Source of the DNA: Bimuria novae-zelandiae CBS 107.79
Taxonomy: Eukaryota > Ascomycota > Dothideomycetes > Pleosporales > Didymosphaeriaceae
NCBI GenBank assembly: GCA_010015655.1
Contig: ML976804.1
Location: 1-64,000 of the forward strand
DNA length: 64,000 nt
Direction: 5' to 3'
Part shown: positions 21,356 through 33,388 of the stretch, in pieces
Numbering within the stretch: position 1 is the stretch's first letter
How the letters are laid out: the number at the start of each line of letters is the position of its first letter
Position numbers and translations under genes: made by a program
The notes under the pieces: model-generated
Seen by the model: only the letters and a program-made list of their open reading frames with translations
Told to the model about the DNA's origin: nothing
Database searches by the model: none

Positions 21356-22707
21356 TCAGACGGCAAGCCTGCATCTAGAAATGGATGCACCCCGTTCGGG
21401 CAATCCGGGCCCTCGCACACCCCTTCGCACTAGCGCCGAACCGGTAACCGACCTCGACCTCCTACCATAAAACGCCCACCTTTCACCGTCATCTTTCCCA
21501 TCCTCTCCTCCCTTTTTCTCTCTACTCTGCTCCCCTTTTTTCCCACCGGTCGCCCGGTCCAGCCCCAGGCATTATTCCCTCCACCCCCCAAACTCAATCC
21601 GTCACCGCCCATCGCCGGACTGCCTTCCTACTCGTCCTTGTGGCCCCGAACCCCTACGTCGACTGCGCCATTCATCCGTTCTTGCGTAGGCGGATTCAAA
21701 CCGCAGCTCGCTTTCGCATTCGTCTGTGGCCCCCTCCTTCCTCCTCTCTATCCACTCTCGTGGTCTCCCCAGCTCAGCACTTTTGCTGCTCCTCCTTTCC
21801 TCTCCTCTCCTCTCTTTCATCCTTTGCGAGTTCTCCTCTTGCCTATCGCGGAGGACGTTCGCCAGACTCACCCCAGCAGCAGCCCCCGTGGAAGGTTGGA
21901 AGCTCGCCACCCGTCGGAAACCCATGCACGCGCACGAGCATATGCAAGGCCTGTGGAATCCCTTCCACTGTTCCGGACTGGCCGATGCAATCTGCCACTA
22001 CTTCCTCCCCCTTTCCCCTTTCGAGGCCGAGGATTGCGTTGCCCTCACGCCGTTGTCTCAGGACCAACATGCCTGGATTGCGCCCCACTCCTTCGGTCAA
22101 CGGTCAACTGGGTTACACCAATCCAGTAGGCCGCGCTCCGGTCATACACCCGCATAACACGTTGATTCGAGCCGTTCTCGTACCGCCAATATAGCACTGT
22201 ACTCCATCTTACGTAGAGCATGTAACATAGCAACGTAACCGGCAAGGATCACGGGTAATCAAATGCTGGCAGCGGACGGTTCGGAGCTTAGCTCGACCAC
22301 GCCGCGAGAGGCCAAGGAGGCATTTGCTTCCAATCGTTAGACGCCACAGGAGAATGCCGGCAAGAATCGTGCGTTCATGCGTTATCTAGCTGAGACCCGA
22401 CGTACCTAGGAGGGTGGGTTACAATCGGAGCTGGAGCTGGGGATCGGTGCTCTGGTACAGGGTGGTACGGCTGGTTATGCAGCCGGAAGGCACCTGCCGC
22501 TAGGTCACCGAATGAGCTACGCCAGCTCTTGACATGATGAGGAGGGTTTCCAGGTCGCTCGAAAAAGCAATGCGCGGCCGTTTCGGGGACGCCGAGGCCG
22601 ATGGGCATCGACCTTATATAAAGCGACCCCAAGTCCGGACGAAGGCCTACATCTTCCATATCTGCATCTCCTCCTTCTGGACCTGGGAGCAACGTCGCCC
22701 CGTCAAA
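21356..22707. other. GC- and CT-rich intergenic DNA, no supported gene
   Basis: Normal-composition DNA begins abruptly. Overlapping open frames of 85-184 codons occur in several frames of both strands between 21430 and 22245, produced by pyrimidine-rich sequence; none has a recognisable domain. TTATATAAAG at 22614-22623 is a plausible TATA box for the gene starting at 22708. Confidence 0.5.
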
Positions 22708-24702
22708 ATGGCGTTCTCTTGCACCAATACTTCGCTCGTTGCTGCTCGTCCCTTTATTCCATACGTTGTCCCAACATCTAAATCCAAGCGCAAGCCAAAT
22801 ACTAAAGCCGGCACAGTACAACGCAACCTTGTCGAGGTTAATATCGCTGAACGTATCGACGACTCCCCAGCACCTTGTTCGGATACATGCCTACCCCCTC
22901 TTGACACGAGAGCGTCTACCTTGCTGGTAGCTGCAGACGCTTCTGGTCTACAATCCTGCCATACAGTTCGTCCACTTACTAGCACAAGCCGAGAGCACCT
23001 GCGCAACACATGCGTAGACGTGGTCGGTGACCTCGATAACTCTTCCGCATGGAAAGGGTTGGAAGGCTTCAGCGGAAACAGTCAAGGTTAGTACGCGAAT
23101 GTGTTGTGTTACTGATTTACTGACCTACGACAGAGTTCCCCTTCAATGCAGACGGCCCGGCCGAGGAAGGGGAGAGTACAGCGCAAGTCGAGCCTAGCCG
23201 CGAAGCATACGATTATCAAGTAGACGATGATGACGCGGCTGCTGGTGCCGAAGCCTGGTGTGCTGAACAGGGTGGCGAAGTCGACGGTGTGCGCACAGAT
23301 GCCTTATCTGAGCAGGAGATAGGATGTGTTCCCCGCGGTCAGTAGCGTCCTGGCTCCTAATTCACGGCCCATCGCTGACCTGTTCGAAAGTGGGATCGAT
23401 GGCCGAGGACCAACCCCTCGTTGACGCTTCGAGCGGATCGCCGTCGGGACGCAAACGAGCACGCAGCTCTCAAACTGGTACGATCTTCACCTCAGCAGAG
23501 ACACCGGACATCCCATCATTAGCAGGGCTAGATGATGCTGATAAGAGAAAGAGGCAAAGGACGTTTAGAAACACGGGAAACCCCATACTCGACCTTACGC
23601 CTGTGCCCGAGCCGATGCCCTCACCGGTGACGTCCAGCGGACCCCCTTCTCGTTGCAGAGCCAGCAATGAGCGTAGCCCCTTTCCACTCGACAGCGGCAG
23701 CCTATTCAACGGTGTCGGGACCCCATTCTCGCCCTTACAGAACCTCGAAGAGGGTAGTGACGCTGGAGTCGATGAGCTACTACGATCGCCAAGACGAGAC
23801 GACACATTCACCGGAAGACAGGGTGATGAAGCTATCTATCCAGGATCGGTGACGCCTGCTGCATATGGAACAGACAAAGGCAGTGGTGACGAAGCTGAGG
23901 AAGGCCACTCCGGCGAACGCAGTCATATCGACGGGTATGATGGAAGTTTGCGGGAAACTTCTCAATGGAGCAATCACAGAGGTCGTCCAATCCGGATGAA
24001 CTGTAGGGGCCAATCACGGCCCTCTCTCGGAAGCTCTCGCAGGGCCAGGATGCCCGCGAGCGCGTTACCAAGCATAGCCTCATCTCGAATAACCCAACCT
24101 TCTATGCCCAGAACAGAGAGCGCTTTTCAGACTTGCTCCCCGCAGAGACAGTCTCCGAAATCGAAAGCTGGTGGCAGCCACCACCAGATGGGTGCGAAGA
24201 TGGCCTATGAGATAACTGATCTCACGCATATTCAGGTGCCAAAAGGCTCGTCTGTTGTGACAATGATCGTGCGTTGCATCGAGTCGAATTTGCCTCTCCA
24301 CCCGATAACCTCGCATCACGGACTCTTCGGCAGCGAAGGCAAGGTGATCCGCATGACGCAGCTCTCGCCAGATTCATGGATGCTTGTAGGATACCAAAGT
24401 GACGATGTCGCGCCGAGCGCATGTTCCCGCGAAAACCCGACCTTGCCGAACATCAGAAGAGCGAGCATTTCCACCAGCGACAGTGCCAGTGACGGCGACG
24501 GCTCGAGCGACGAAACGAAGCGTGTGAAGAAGACCATGTTGCTCGTACGCGCACACCGTGGTTAAAGTCGGACGAGGAGCGCTTACTCTCACTCAGAGAT
24601 AAGATACTCATGAGTTGGGGTGATGTAATCAAACGCTCCTCGAAGCGGACGCTGGGCGCCGTGAAAGTGCGCTATTATGCTTTGCACAAGAAGGACTCGT
24701 AG
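22708..24702 (+). pseudogene. Decaying gene with C-terminal Myb/SANT-like domain
   Basis: A start in good context (CAAAATGG, 22708) sits 85 bp after a TATA box. Exons 22708-23086 and 23134-23337 join in phase to a long frame from 23391 that reads as a serine-rich, low-complexity protein (GRKRARSSQTG). Near the end, at about 24541-24702, a different frame encodes RTPWLKSDEERLLSLRDK and GAVKVRYYALHKKD, a Myb/SANT-like helix-turn-helix. Convincing stretches also switch frame at about 23870, 24046 and 24208 (for example SEIESWWQPPPDG in another frame from the downstream TDLTHIQVPKGSS), and one frame has a TGA in place of a probable arginine. Possibly a DNA-binding protein in origin; I call it a pseudogene, but uncalled introns or sequence errors could explain part of this. 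Confidence 0.5.
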
Positions 24703-25276
24703 GGCGCTCAGCTGAAGCGCTCGCTCTTGTAGAGGAAAGAGGTCTAACATAAAAGGTACAAGCACGTCCGAGGTTGACTGGTTGGCACCTTGGGTGGGGA
24801 TAAGTTCACCTTTTGCACACAGGGGTGAGATAGCAGACCCAGGGGTCGAAGCTGGGGCGGCCACAGAAGCGGAGCCCCAACCAATCATCACATCCTCAAG
24901 ATCGCTTGTGTTGCAGTTACTTTCCGCCCCCGGAACGTGATGCATAGCTATCACCTTACTCCGAACTGGAACTTTATTATCTCCAATTTCATTGTGACAA
25001 AAAGCTGAAGTAACCTCCCCCCCTGCGAAGCGAAAGACCCCTGCGTCGCGATAGGATCAACAGGTACTTGACTTTGCACCAGCTTCAACCTTTCCCCACA
25101 AGGTATCCGTAATTAAGGACCTTGCAGCAGTATTCAAAACGCTAGAATTAATTTACGTAGTACAGCGCTTAGTCCTATCCTATATTTGCGCCAGTACCTG
25201 TTGAGATGGATCTGTAGCCAACATTGTACTTAGCCTATTTGACCTTGACGACGTGCTCCAGCAACCCTATCGCCTC
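24703..25276. other. Intergenic, no gene seen
   Basis: A minus open frame of 121 codons (24589-24954) has no family features and overlaps the Myb remnant. The rest is unremarkable. Confidence 0.4.
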
Positions 25277-25800
25277 CTATGTCTGCCCATTGGCCCGGTA
25301 CGCAATAGCAAGCGCGTGCTGCGATGCTAGCCGATCAGGGTGAGTCTCCGCCAGCGTAACAAACTCGACCGCCAGCTGCGTCTTGCCTATGCCGCCGAGG
25401 CCGTGGAGGACGGCGACGTTTCGACGGCTCGCTGCGTGCACTGGGTCGACCAGAAGCCGCTCAAGCTCATGCATCTCTGCATCTCGCCCAACAAAGCGAT
25501 TCACTACCGGTACGCCTCGGAGACTGACGTCGATTTTGTGTTTGCCATCGTCTGTTCGACTTGGTCAACCTTGTAGATGTGCTAGTGGCTACTGCGATGC
25601 ATAATTACATTGGGAACGGGTCAGCACAAGCTGAGGAGCCGCCCTGATCATGGTCTTGACTACGTCGCTCACTGTCTCAAAGTCTTCCTCTGCCGGCTTC
25701 CCAAACTTGTTCATGTCAAAGTGCGTCCGCGACAGCGAGAACTTGCTCGTCGCATCGGACAGGTCGAGGCAGCCAGAGCTCTCGCTCACCACGAATCTCT
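25277..25800 (-). pseudogene. NLR (NB-ARC/TPR) gene remnant
   Basis: On the minus strand, 25589-25792 resembles the N-terminal region of fungal NLR-like proteins (LSRTHFDMNKFG, EEDFETVSDVVKTM). It is followed, in another open segment at 25277-25504, by FVGRDAEMHELERLL and the P-loop LHGLGGIGKTQLAVEF. Within about ten residues the sequence jumps to ASQHALAIAYRANGQ, typical of the C-terminal tetratricopeptide repeats. Most of NB-ARC and the TPR array are therefore missing, an internal deletion. In intact form such proteins act in non-self recognition and cell death; this copy cannot be functional. Confidence 0.6.
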
Positions 25801-26558
25801 GTGAAGACAGTCAGCCTTAGCATAATGCACGCTTCCTTGTCAAACCCACCGTCCGATCTGTCTTCCCCACAATCCTTCCTACTTTGCTAGAACTCATTGT
25901 TCAGCTCCGCAAGCTTCTCTTTTATCGTCACCAACGACATCGAGCAAATTACACGGCATACATGCCTTTGCGATCTCTACCCGACACAAGATGTCATCTA
26001 CCTATCTGCCTCAATTTGAGAACCGCTCAACTTGATTGAGCTGTACAAATCAAGCTTTTCTTGCCGTGTTGCGGCGACAGAGCGAATAATACCAAGGCAC
26101 ATAGTGAAACGATCTATCCACTCTATTGCGCGATTTTTTTCTATCACGTCTCCATCCTTGACAAGCCTACTCCAGCGGCTGGAGTCCAGCCTACTCGTCC
26201 TGCAGCGATAACATCCCCACGTCACATTCTACTGAGAGTCCCTACACCCCTCCATTGCACAGACCAAGAAGTATCCACGATGCCAAACGGTACCAAGCTA
26301 CGGCCAGCCTTCGCCGGATACCGCTCCGCATCTCACATGATAGTCTCAACCGCGGCACGCGCAATCTCCTTCTATCTTTTGCATTTTCTAAAAACACAAA
26401 TCTCAAAATAGTGTATTGCTATTCGTACAAGTCGAACCTCCCACGCTGAATGCAAGCTAGAAATCACACAAAACAAACGAGCGGACAAGACACGCGTGAT
26501 CAAGCAGTCCCATTTGACAACCCACCCAGCGGGTCTCCTCCTAATGACACTGTGGTTA
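25801..26558. other. Intergenic, no gene supported
   Basis: May contain further decayed N-terminal sequence of the NLR remnant on the minus strand, but I cannot follow a frame. Includes the 3' flank of the antiporter gene. Confidence 0.4.
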
Positions 26559-28510
26559 TTACCTATCACCAACGTGAGCCTTGGGATGTAACACCTCCTC
26601 ATCCGACTTCTCCATGTATGGCGGCACATATCCACCATCGTCCCGTGTGGTTTGCGTTTCGTCGGTGTTCCAGCGCTGCAACGGCAACATGGCGCCCGAG
26701 ACGGGCCTTGAGAAGCGGTTGTGCACGATGACGGAGCTGCGCTTGGGGTTTGCGTACGAGTTAGGCGGCGGGGCATCGGCGTCGGAGCGCAAACGGACTT
26801 CGGCGGGTTCTTCTTCGACAATAGGTGCAACACCCTTGTAACGGTAGAAGGCGTCGAGGGCCGGGATGGAAAGTCCGTGGAAGACGATGGAGAAGAACAC
26901 GAGCCAGTAAACGACGGGAACCATGGCGGCGACGAGATTGTTCTCTTCGTCGGTCAGAGCTTCACCAGCCTTGGGGAAGAGGTGGCGGGTGTGCTCGACG
27001 TAGAAAACGGCTCCGATTCCTAGGGACAGAAAGGTCAGTGGCCGAACCAGAGGTAGGAAACTGGACAAGCTTACCGATGGGCCCGAAGTAACCCATGAAG
27101 AGGGCCTCCTTCCAGCCCTTGACGCAGCGAGGCATCAGCTTGTAGGTCATGAAGATGGCGGGAATGCGACGGAAAGCCATAATCAGGAAACCGAGTATGA
27201 AGAGGCGGCCCACGGTGATGCCGGTGATGTCGGGCTGCTGGAATTGTTCCCAAGGGAAGATGGTACCGATGTACATGAAACCTCCAAAGTTGAGTATGAC
27301 ATCGAAACAACTGTTTACTTCGTCGTGACGCTTCTCCGCCTCTTCCAGGTACACACCATCCCAGTTGAGCACATTGCCGGCGACGAAGCAAGCGAGAAGA
27401 TCGTCTGTACCGAGAAGTCCGCAAACACCGATAGTGAATAGACCGATAGCCATGGGCCACAGGAGAAAGCTCTCAGAGTCGATCCATCGTCGGCGCAAGG
27501 CATACCTGATAGCATACATGCTACCGTATCCGGTCACGATGCCGATAGCAACGGACATGATGATGATATATAGCCAGCCCTCCACGATCCATTGCTCAAA
27601 AGCCTTGGGCAGACCTCCGCCAAGACGGCCAATGTCCTCCTCGCGTTTGAGAAGAAGCCTCGCTCCATGCTCGACTGCGGCCTCGGCACCCTCCTTAAAG
27701 TTGACGTTCTTCAAATCGGCGTGCCGGATCAGGTAAGTGGCGAGCAGCAAGAAAGGGAAGCCGAAACCGTCGTTGGCACCGGCCTCGGACGAGATGAGCT
27801 CTCGCAGCGCCCTAGGGACGTACTTGTCAGAAAACGGTCCCTTGGCGACGGCTTAGGAGAGAATAGGATCAGTGCAAGTGACGCAGGAACCAATCACAAG
27901 TACGGCGAGGAAAGACAGGTTAGGAATGGTGATCAAGATGCAGAGACTAGTGAAGATCCACATAATTGTCTGCCAAAGGTCAGTCAAGAAATGCGCTAGA
28001 CCATCGGTTCACGCACCATGACTAGCAGAAGACAAATGACCATCTCTTTCCAGTTAATGGCCTAGTATTTGGCTAGAAGTTAGAAGCCTGCGATGACCAG
28101 CTAGACACCAATAACAATGCGGCACATGCCCTGCGCTGACATTAGCAATGGTACAACGGGTCATTGGTAACACCACATACCAGAGTGATGGCATTTTGCT
28201 GCCCTTCCTCCGCAGACGCCCATCGGTCGGCAACCAGGAACTTGGACGCTATTGGCCCGAGTATGATGCCAACAATCACAGCAGGAACTTGCGTGGGTTA
28301 GTGACGGACTGGCGTCGATTAGAGGGAAGACACATACGTGCTTCTCCCAGATACCACACCTGCTTTATCTTGATGGAAATGAAGCCGTAAACGACAATAA
28401 AGGCGCCTACATGACGGTTTTTAGTAGCGTCCTTTACCCCTGAGCAGATCACTGTACGCACCTAGCACCGCAATAACGATGTTCAGCTCGCTCAAGTCCA
28501 AACTCGGCAT
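26559..28510 (-). pseudogene. NHA1-type Na+/H+ antiporter, disrupted by four nonsense codons
   Basis: Plasma-membrane sodium/proton antiporter of the fungal NHA1 family. Exons on minus: 28462-28510, 28338-28406, 28181-28287, 28017-28130, 27075-27969, 26559-27019; phases join to 564 codons. Family hallmarks include LGTDDLLACFVAGN, FRRIPAIF and FGPIGIGAVFYVEH, with about a dozen hydrophobic helices. In-frame stops lie at codons 85 (28101-28103), 92 (28080-28082), 98 (28062-28064) and 152 (27853-27855). Each fits a C-to-T change of a glutamine codon in CpA context, as RIP makes; nearby leucines probably replaced prolines in the same way. Splice sites and the rest of the frame are intact, so inactivation is recent. 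It is head-to-head with the ENA ATPase gene. Confidence 0.85.
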
Positions 28511-29971
28511 GGTGACGGAAAGGATTCAAAGGAAAGTGGCGCGAAGAAGGGAGAAAATAGTAGGCGTTCTATAAAGATAAGAGCCGTGAAATAAGGAATA
28601 AAGATCGCGAATGCCCAGCACAGCTAGCGAGGAAGAAAAGGGAAAGAAGATGAAAAAAGACGCAAAAAACAGGGCTAGCCCGCTCGGTTGAGATGGAATA
28701 CAATATTCCACTCGGGAGTTGCGCCGTGAATGTAGTGAAGAAAGAGAAGAAGGATGGAAGGAAAAATGAAGTGCCAGACTCATTTCTGCCAGAGTGTCAG
28801 TGACTGTTAGTATATCACGTCGCCCCCCTAAGCGCCCAGCGCCAGAAAGCATGCTAAAACAATGTCCAAGACTTGCGTCTGCTAATCAGGCTCTTCCGCC
28901 CGGTGGAAGACCCCAAAAATACCCCGTGGTGTTCGTGGAATGTTTTATTGCAGACGGCAAAATGCCAGGGCTGGAAAGGGATCACCCATCCGATGCAAAA
29001 CCTCCGACAGACGGACGTGACGAGGGCGTCCCGTCGATCGCTGCGTGTGCGCTGCGGTGTCATTCTTAGCAATTTTAAGTAGAGCAGCTTGTGCTTCGGT
29101 GTCCGCTGCCAATTTTCTTGGACTACGACACGAATAGAAATTTTCGAACAAGTATACGTTGTGGTGAAACGCGCAGTCGACGGAAGTCACAGTGCAGAAG
29201 CACGGATTTGTAGATGCCTGCGTCAGGCATAGTGCGTTCCATCAAGACTGGGCGCACTTGGAGAAGAAGATGCAGTGTGCTCTCGCGGCGGCGGGGGGCA
29301 GGTGCGATGGAGGGCCGATTCCAGCAGGAAAGATCCATGGGAACATGCTCGCAAAATACACGCAGCTGCAGGTGGAGCAGTGGATATCGTGAGGCTCCCA
29401 GTAGGTCCAGCGAGGGACGATGCTTCGGCGTTGTAGATGCGGCGGGCCAAGGCGCGGCGGCGGCCGTGAGTGGTGTTGTGGTGAGAAGATTAGAGGACGT
29501 GGTGCCGTGTGCCGACTAGGCGGACTTGGCGTTATAGCCTCGCGCCTTCCACCCTGAGACTCGCTCCTCCACCGCGGGATGGCTTGTTGCTGCCAAGCTC
29601 CGACACCAGGGCGCAATCGCCTTCTCCAGACGCTTGGACTCCCTGCTTAGTGGAGCTGCTGCTGCACAAGGGGAGTCTCAACTCCACTAGCTCTTTCACT
29701 AATAACCCCTCATTAAGCCTCTTGTCGCGACCAGGCCCATAATTCACGCCTAGCAAACGTATGGCGCGGAAACATGCTGCTGGTTCGAAGATACTGCAGC
29801 CGTGCCTGCACGCCGTTTGCACACCGCGAGGGGCGTATAAATGGGTCGCGAGGTCGCCAACGGCAATGTTTCGCTCAAGCTCTTATTTGCGTCTTCGTAC
29901 GAATCCCCCCCCCCCCCCCCCCCCCCCCNNNNNNNNNNACCTTCCTCTTGAGCAGTCCTCTTTGAACCAGC
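28511..29971. other. Shared divergent promoter region with an assembly gap
   Basis: A 1.46-kb space between two divergent sodium-efflux genes. Open frames here are short and show no family features. A run of 24 C (29905-29928) is followed directly by ten N (29929-29938), so the sequence near the ATPase start is incomplete. Confidence 0.6.
29929..29938. other. Assembly gap (10 N)
   Basis: Ten unknown bases after a poly-C run, 33 bp before the ENA start codon. Gap length is probably nominal. Confidence 0.95.
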
Positions 29972-32900
29972 ATGGGCAAGGAAAAGGCCCAAGGGCCTGT
30001 GCAATACGGCCTGGAGAGCCCAGCGCACTCGTTGCCCTTTGAGGACGTCCTCCAACACTACGGCGTTGCACAGGACACCGGCCTGAATGATGGCGAAGTC
30101 AAGAAGCGCAAGGACATGTACGGCCTGAATCAGCTCGATGAGGGCCCCGGCGTGCAGCCTTTCCGCATCCTGGTCCACCAGATTGCGAACGCGCTTACCT
30201 TGGTGCTAATCATAGCCATGGTGGCCTCATTTGCCATCAAGTCGTGGATTGAAGGCGGCGTCATCACCTTCGTCATCCTCTTGAACATCGTCGTGGGCTT
30301 CTTCCAGGAGTTCAGTGCAGAGAAGACGCTCAGCAGTATTCGCGCTCTGGGATCCCCTACAGCTCGCGTCGTCCGAAATGGTCAATCAGTCGTCGTACCC
30401 ACAATCGAACTTGTACCGGGCGATATCGTCGAATTGATCACTGGCAACACGGTACCCGCGGACTTGAGGTGAGTGGCCCCGGCGCCCGTTATAACCCGTG
30501 CCGTTGCCGAGCTGTGCTGACCGAATCAGATTGATCGAATGTGTGAACCTGGAGACCGATGAGGCTCTGTTGACGGGAGAATCCCTTCCCGTGGCCAAGT
30601 CTTCGCATTCCACCTTTGATGCCGATATTGGCGCTGGCGATCGCCTGAACATCACCTTCAGCTCTTCGACTGTGACCAAGGGCCGCGCCAAGGGCGTGGT
30701 CTTTGCTACTGTAAGTGGGACTTCTCGACTGTTGGTCGACCATAACTAATCCGCATTAGGGTATGACGACAGAAATCGGCAAGATCGCCGCAGCCTTGAA
30801 GAAGCAGGGGTCCAAGATCCAAGCGGTGAAGCGCAAGGACGATAGCACTGCGGGCTTCCATCGTTATGTACAGGCGTGGGCGCTCACTGGTGGTGACGCC
30901 ATCAGCCATTTCCTGGGCATCAACACTGGCACGCCTCTCCAGAAGAAACTCTCCAAGCTCGCCCTCTTGCTATTCGGCATTGCCTGCCTGTGTGCTCTCA
31001 TCGTCGAGGCCGCGAACAAGTTCAGCGGCAAGAATGAGGTCGTCATCTATGCTGTGGCCACGGGGCTGAGTATGATCCCGGCCAGTCTCATCGTCGTCTT
31101 GACCATCACTATGGCCGTGGGAACCAAGCACATGAGCAAGAGGAACGTCATCGTGCGAAAGCTCGACAGCCTCGAGGCCCTTGGGGCCGTCACCAACATC
31201 TGCTCCGACAAGACCGGTACCCTTACCCAGGGACGCATGGTAGCGAAAGCCGCATGGGTAGCTGGGCGTGGCACTTTCAGCGTTGGCACCACTCGTGAGC
31301 CATTTGACCCAACTGAAGGAGAGATCACGTACCGTGAAGGCGCGCCGAGCGAGCAGGGTGCAACCGAGTCTGTTTTGGAGGCTTCCAAGGTTCGATCTGG
31401 TTCCGTCGTCACTGGAGCCGCCACCACTGAACGTTACATGAACATCGCCTCCATGGCCAACGTAGCTCACGTGCAGTTGGCTGAGGGCAAGTGGACTGCA
31501 CGCGGAGATCCCACTGAGATCGCTATCCAAGTCTTTGCTTCTCGATTCGGCTGGAACCGCCACGGCCTGGTAGGCGGCAACGACGACAGCGAAACGGGCG
31601 CCTGGCACTGTCTCTCTGAATATCCTTTCGACTCGGACACCAAGCGTATGTCGGTTCTCTACGGTCGACGCAGCCCAAGCGGTGAGAAATATGCTTCGCG
31701 ATGGGTTTTCACTAAGGGAGCTCTTGAGCGCGTTTTACCTCTGTGCGTTTCCATCCAGGATGAGCGGGCGAACCCCCGACCCATGTCGGATGCCGACAAG
31801 AAGACCATCAACGACAGCGTCGACTTCCTTGCCAACCAAGGTCTTCGTGTGCTCTGCCTTGCAAGCACCGAGTGGACTGGACCGGAGCTGGGCGACTACA
31901 GCGATGTCAAGCGTGCCGATGTTGAGCAGCAGCTCACCTTTTGTGGACTCGTCGGTCTCTATGATCCCCCTCGCCCAGAGTCTGCCGATGCTGTCGCTGC
32001 TTGCGCTCGCGCGAGCATCATTGTTCACATGTTGACTGGTGACCACCCCGGAACGTGAGTATAGCCCGAAGCTGTTGTGAAAGAAGGTGAACTAACCTAG
32101 AAATAGCGCCACTGCCATTGCCAAACAAGTTGGCATTATTCCCGATCGGTACGAACACCTGGCCAAAGATGTAGCGGACGCCATGGTCATGACGGCCATG
32201 CAATTCGACAAGCTCAGCGACACCGAGGTTGATGCCTTACCTGTACTCCCGCGTGTGATTGCCCGCTGTACGCCCCAGACCAAGGTTCGCATGATTGAAG
32301 CCCTCCACCGCCGTGGTCGTTTTGCTGCCATGACGGGTGACGGAGTCAACGATTCACCGTCGCTCGTACGCTCTGACGTTGGTATTGCCATGGGTCAAGC
32401 CGGAAGTGATGTCGCCAAGGATGCTTCGGATATCATCTTGACTGACGATAACTTCGCTTCGATTCTCAACGCTGTGGAGGAAGGTCGCCGCCTTTTCGAC
32501 AATATCAAGCGCTTCATCTTGCACGTCCTCGCTGAAAATATCGCGCAGGCTTGCACGCTCCTCGTTGGTTTGGCTTTCAAAGACGATGCAGGCAACTCCG
32601 TCTTCCCGTTGGCGCCCGTGCAGATCCTGTGGGTCATTATGGCGACTTCCGGTATGCCCGACATGGGTTTGGGAATGGAGATTGCTGAGCCGAACATCAT
32701 GAGCCGCCCACCGCACGATCTGAAGACGGGTGTCTTCAACACCGAGCTCATGGTCGATATGGCTGTGTATGGTCTTTGGATGGCGGCGCTATGCCTGGCG
32801 TCTTTCGTCCTCATCGTGTACGGCTTCGGCAACAGAGACCTCGGTGAGAACTACAACAACGCGTACTCCAAACGCTGCGATCTCGTCTTCCGCGCACAAG

Positions 32901-33388
32901 CAACCACTTTTGTCTACCTAACATAGTTCGCGCTCTTCCTCGCCTGGGAGATGGTCAACTTCCGACGCTCTTTCTTCCGTCAGAAGCCCCGTGGTCCCAA
33001 CTACCGCTGGTACCACGTCTTCTACTCCTGGTGGGAGGACAGCCGTACCAACCCCTTCCTTTTCTGGGCCATCATCGCCGGCTTCGTCACCATCTTCCCT
33101 ACCCTGTACATCCCCGTCATCAACCACGCCGTGTTCAAGCACGAGGGCATCACGTGGGAATGGGCCGTCGTCATCGTCGAAGCGACGCTCTTCTTCGCAG
33201 GCTGCGAGACGTGGAAGTGGGCCAAGCGTATCTTCTTCCGCAGGCGCGCCAGGAAACAGGGTGGTGGCAACGAGCTCGAAGCTGTGCGTCCGTCGGGCGC
33301 GGGCAACACGCTTGACTCGAGCGCTGACGCTTTCACCGTCGACCAGTCCACGGTTGCCGCGTCTGAGTTTGGCAAGCGGAGTCAATGA
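29972..33388 (+). pseudogene. ENA-type P-type Na+-ATPase with one in-frame stop
   Basis: Type IID P-type ATPase that exports Na+ (and Li+/K+) at the fungal plasma membrane. Exons 29972-30468, 30530-30710, 30760-32054 and 32107-33388 join in phase to 1085 codons, the full family length. Visible motifs: actuator TGES (exon 2), phosphorylation site CSDKTGTLTQG with aspartate at about 376, MLTGDHPGT, and hinge TGDGVNDSPSL. The only defect found is TAG at 32924-32926 (codon 931), where a tryptophan is expected (TGG to TAG, equal to CpA-to-TpA on the other strand). It would remove the last 154 residues, including late membrane helices. Without that change the gene would be a complete CDS, so a sequence error or readthrough is possible. 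Confidence 0.88.

Noticed and set aside
21602..22245. Several overlapping ORFs of 85-184 codons
   Set aside because: Present in many frames of both strands in pyrimidine-rich DNA; no domain, no consistent splice structure.
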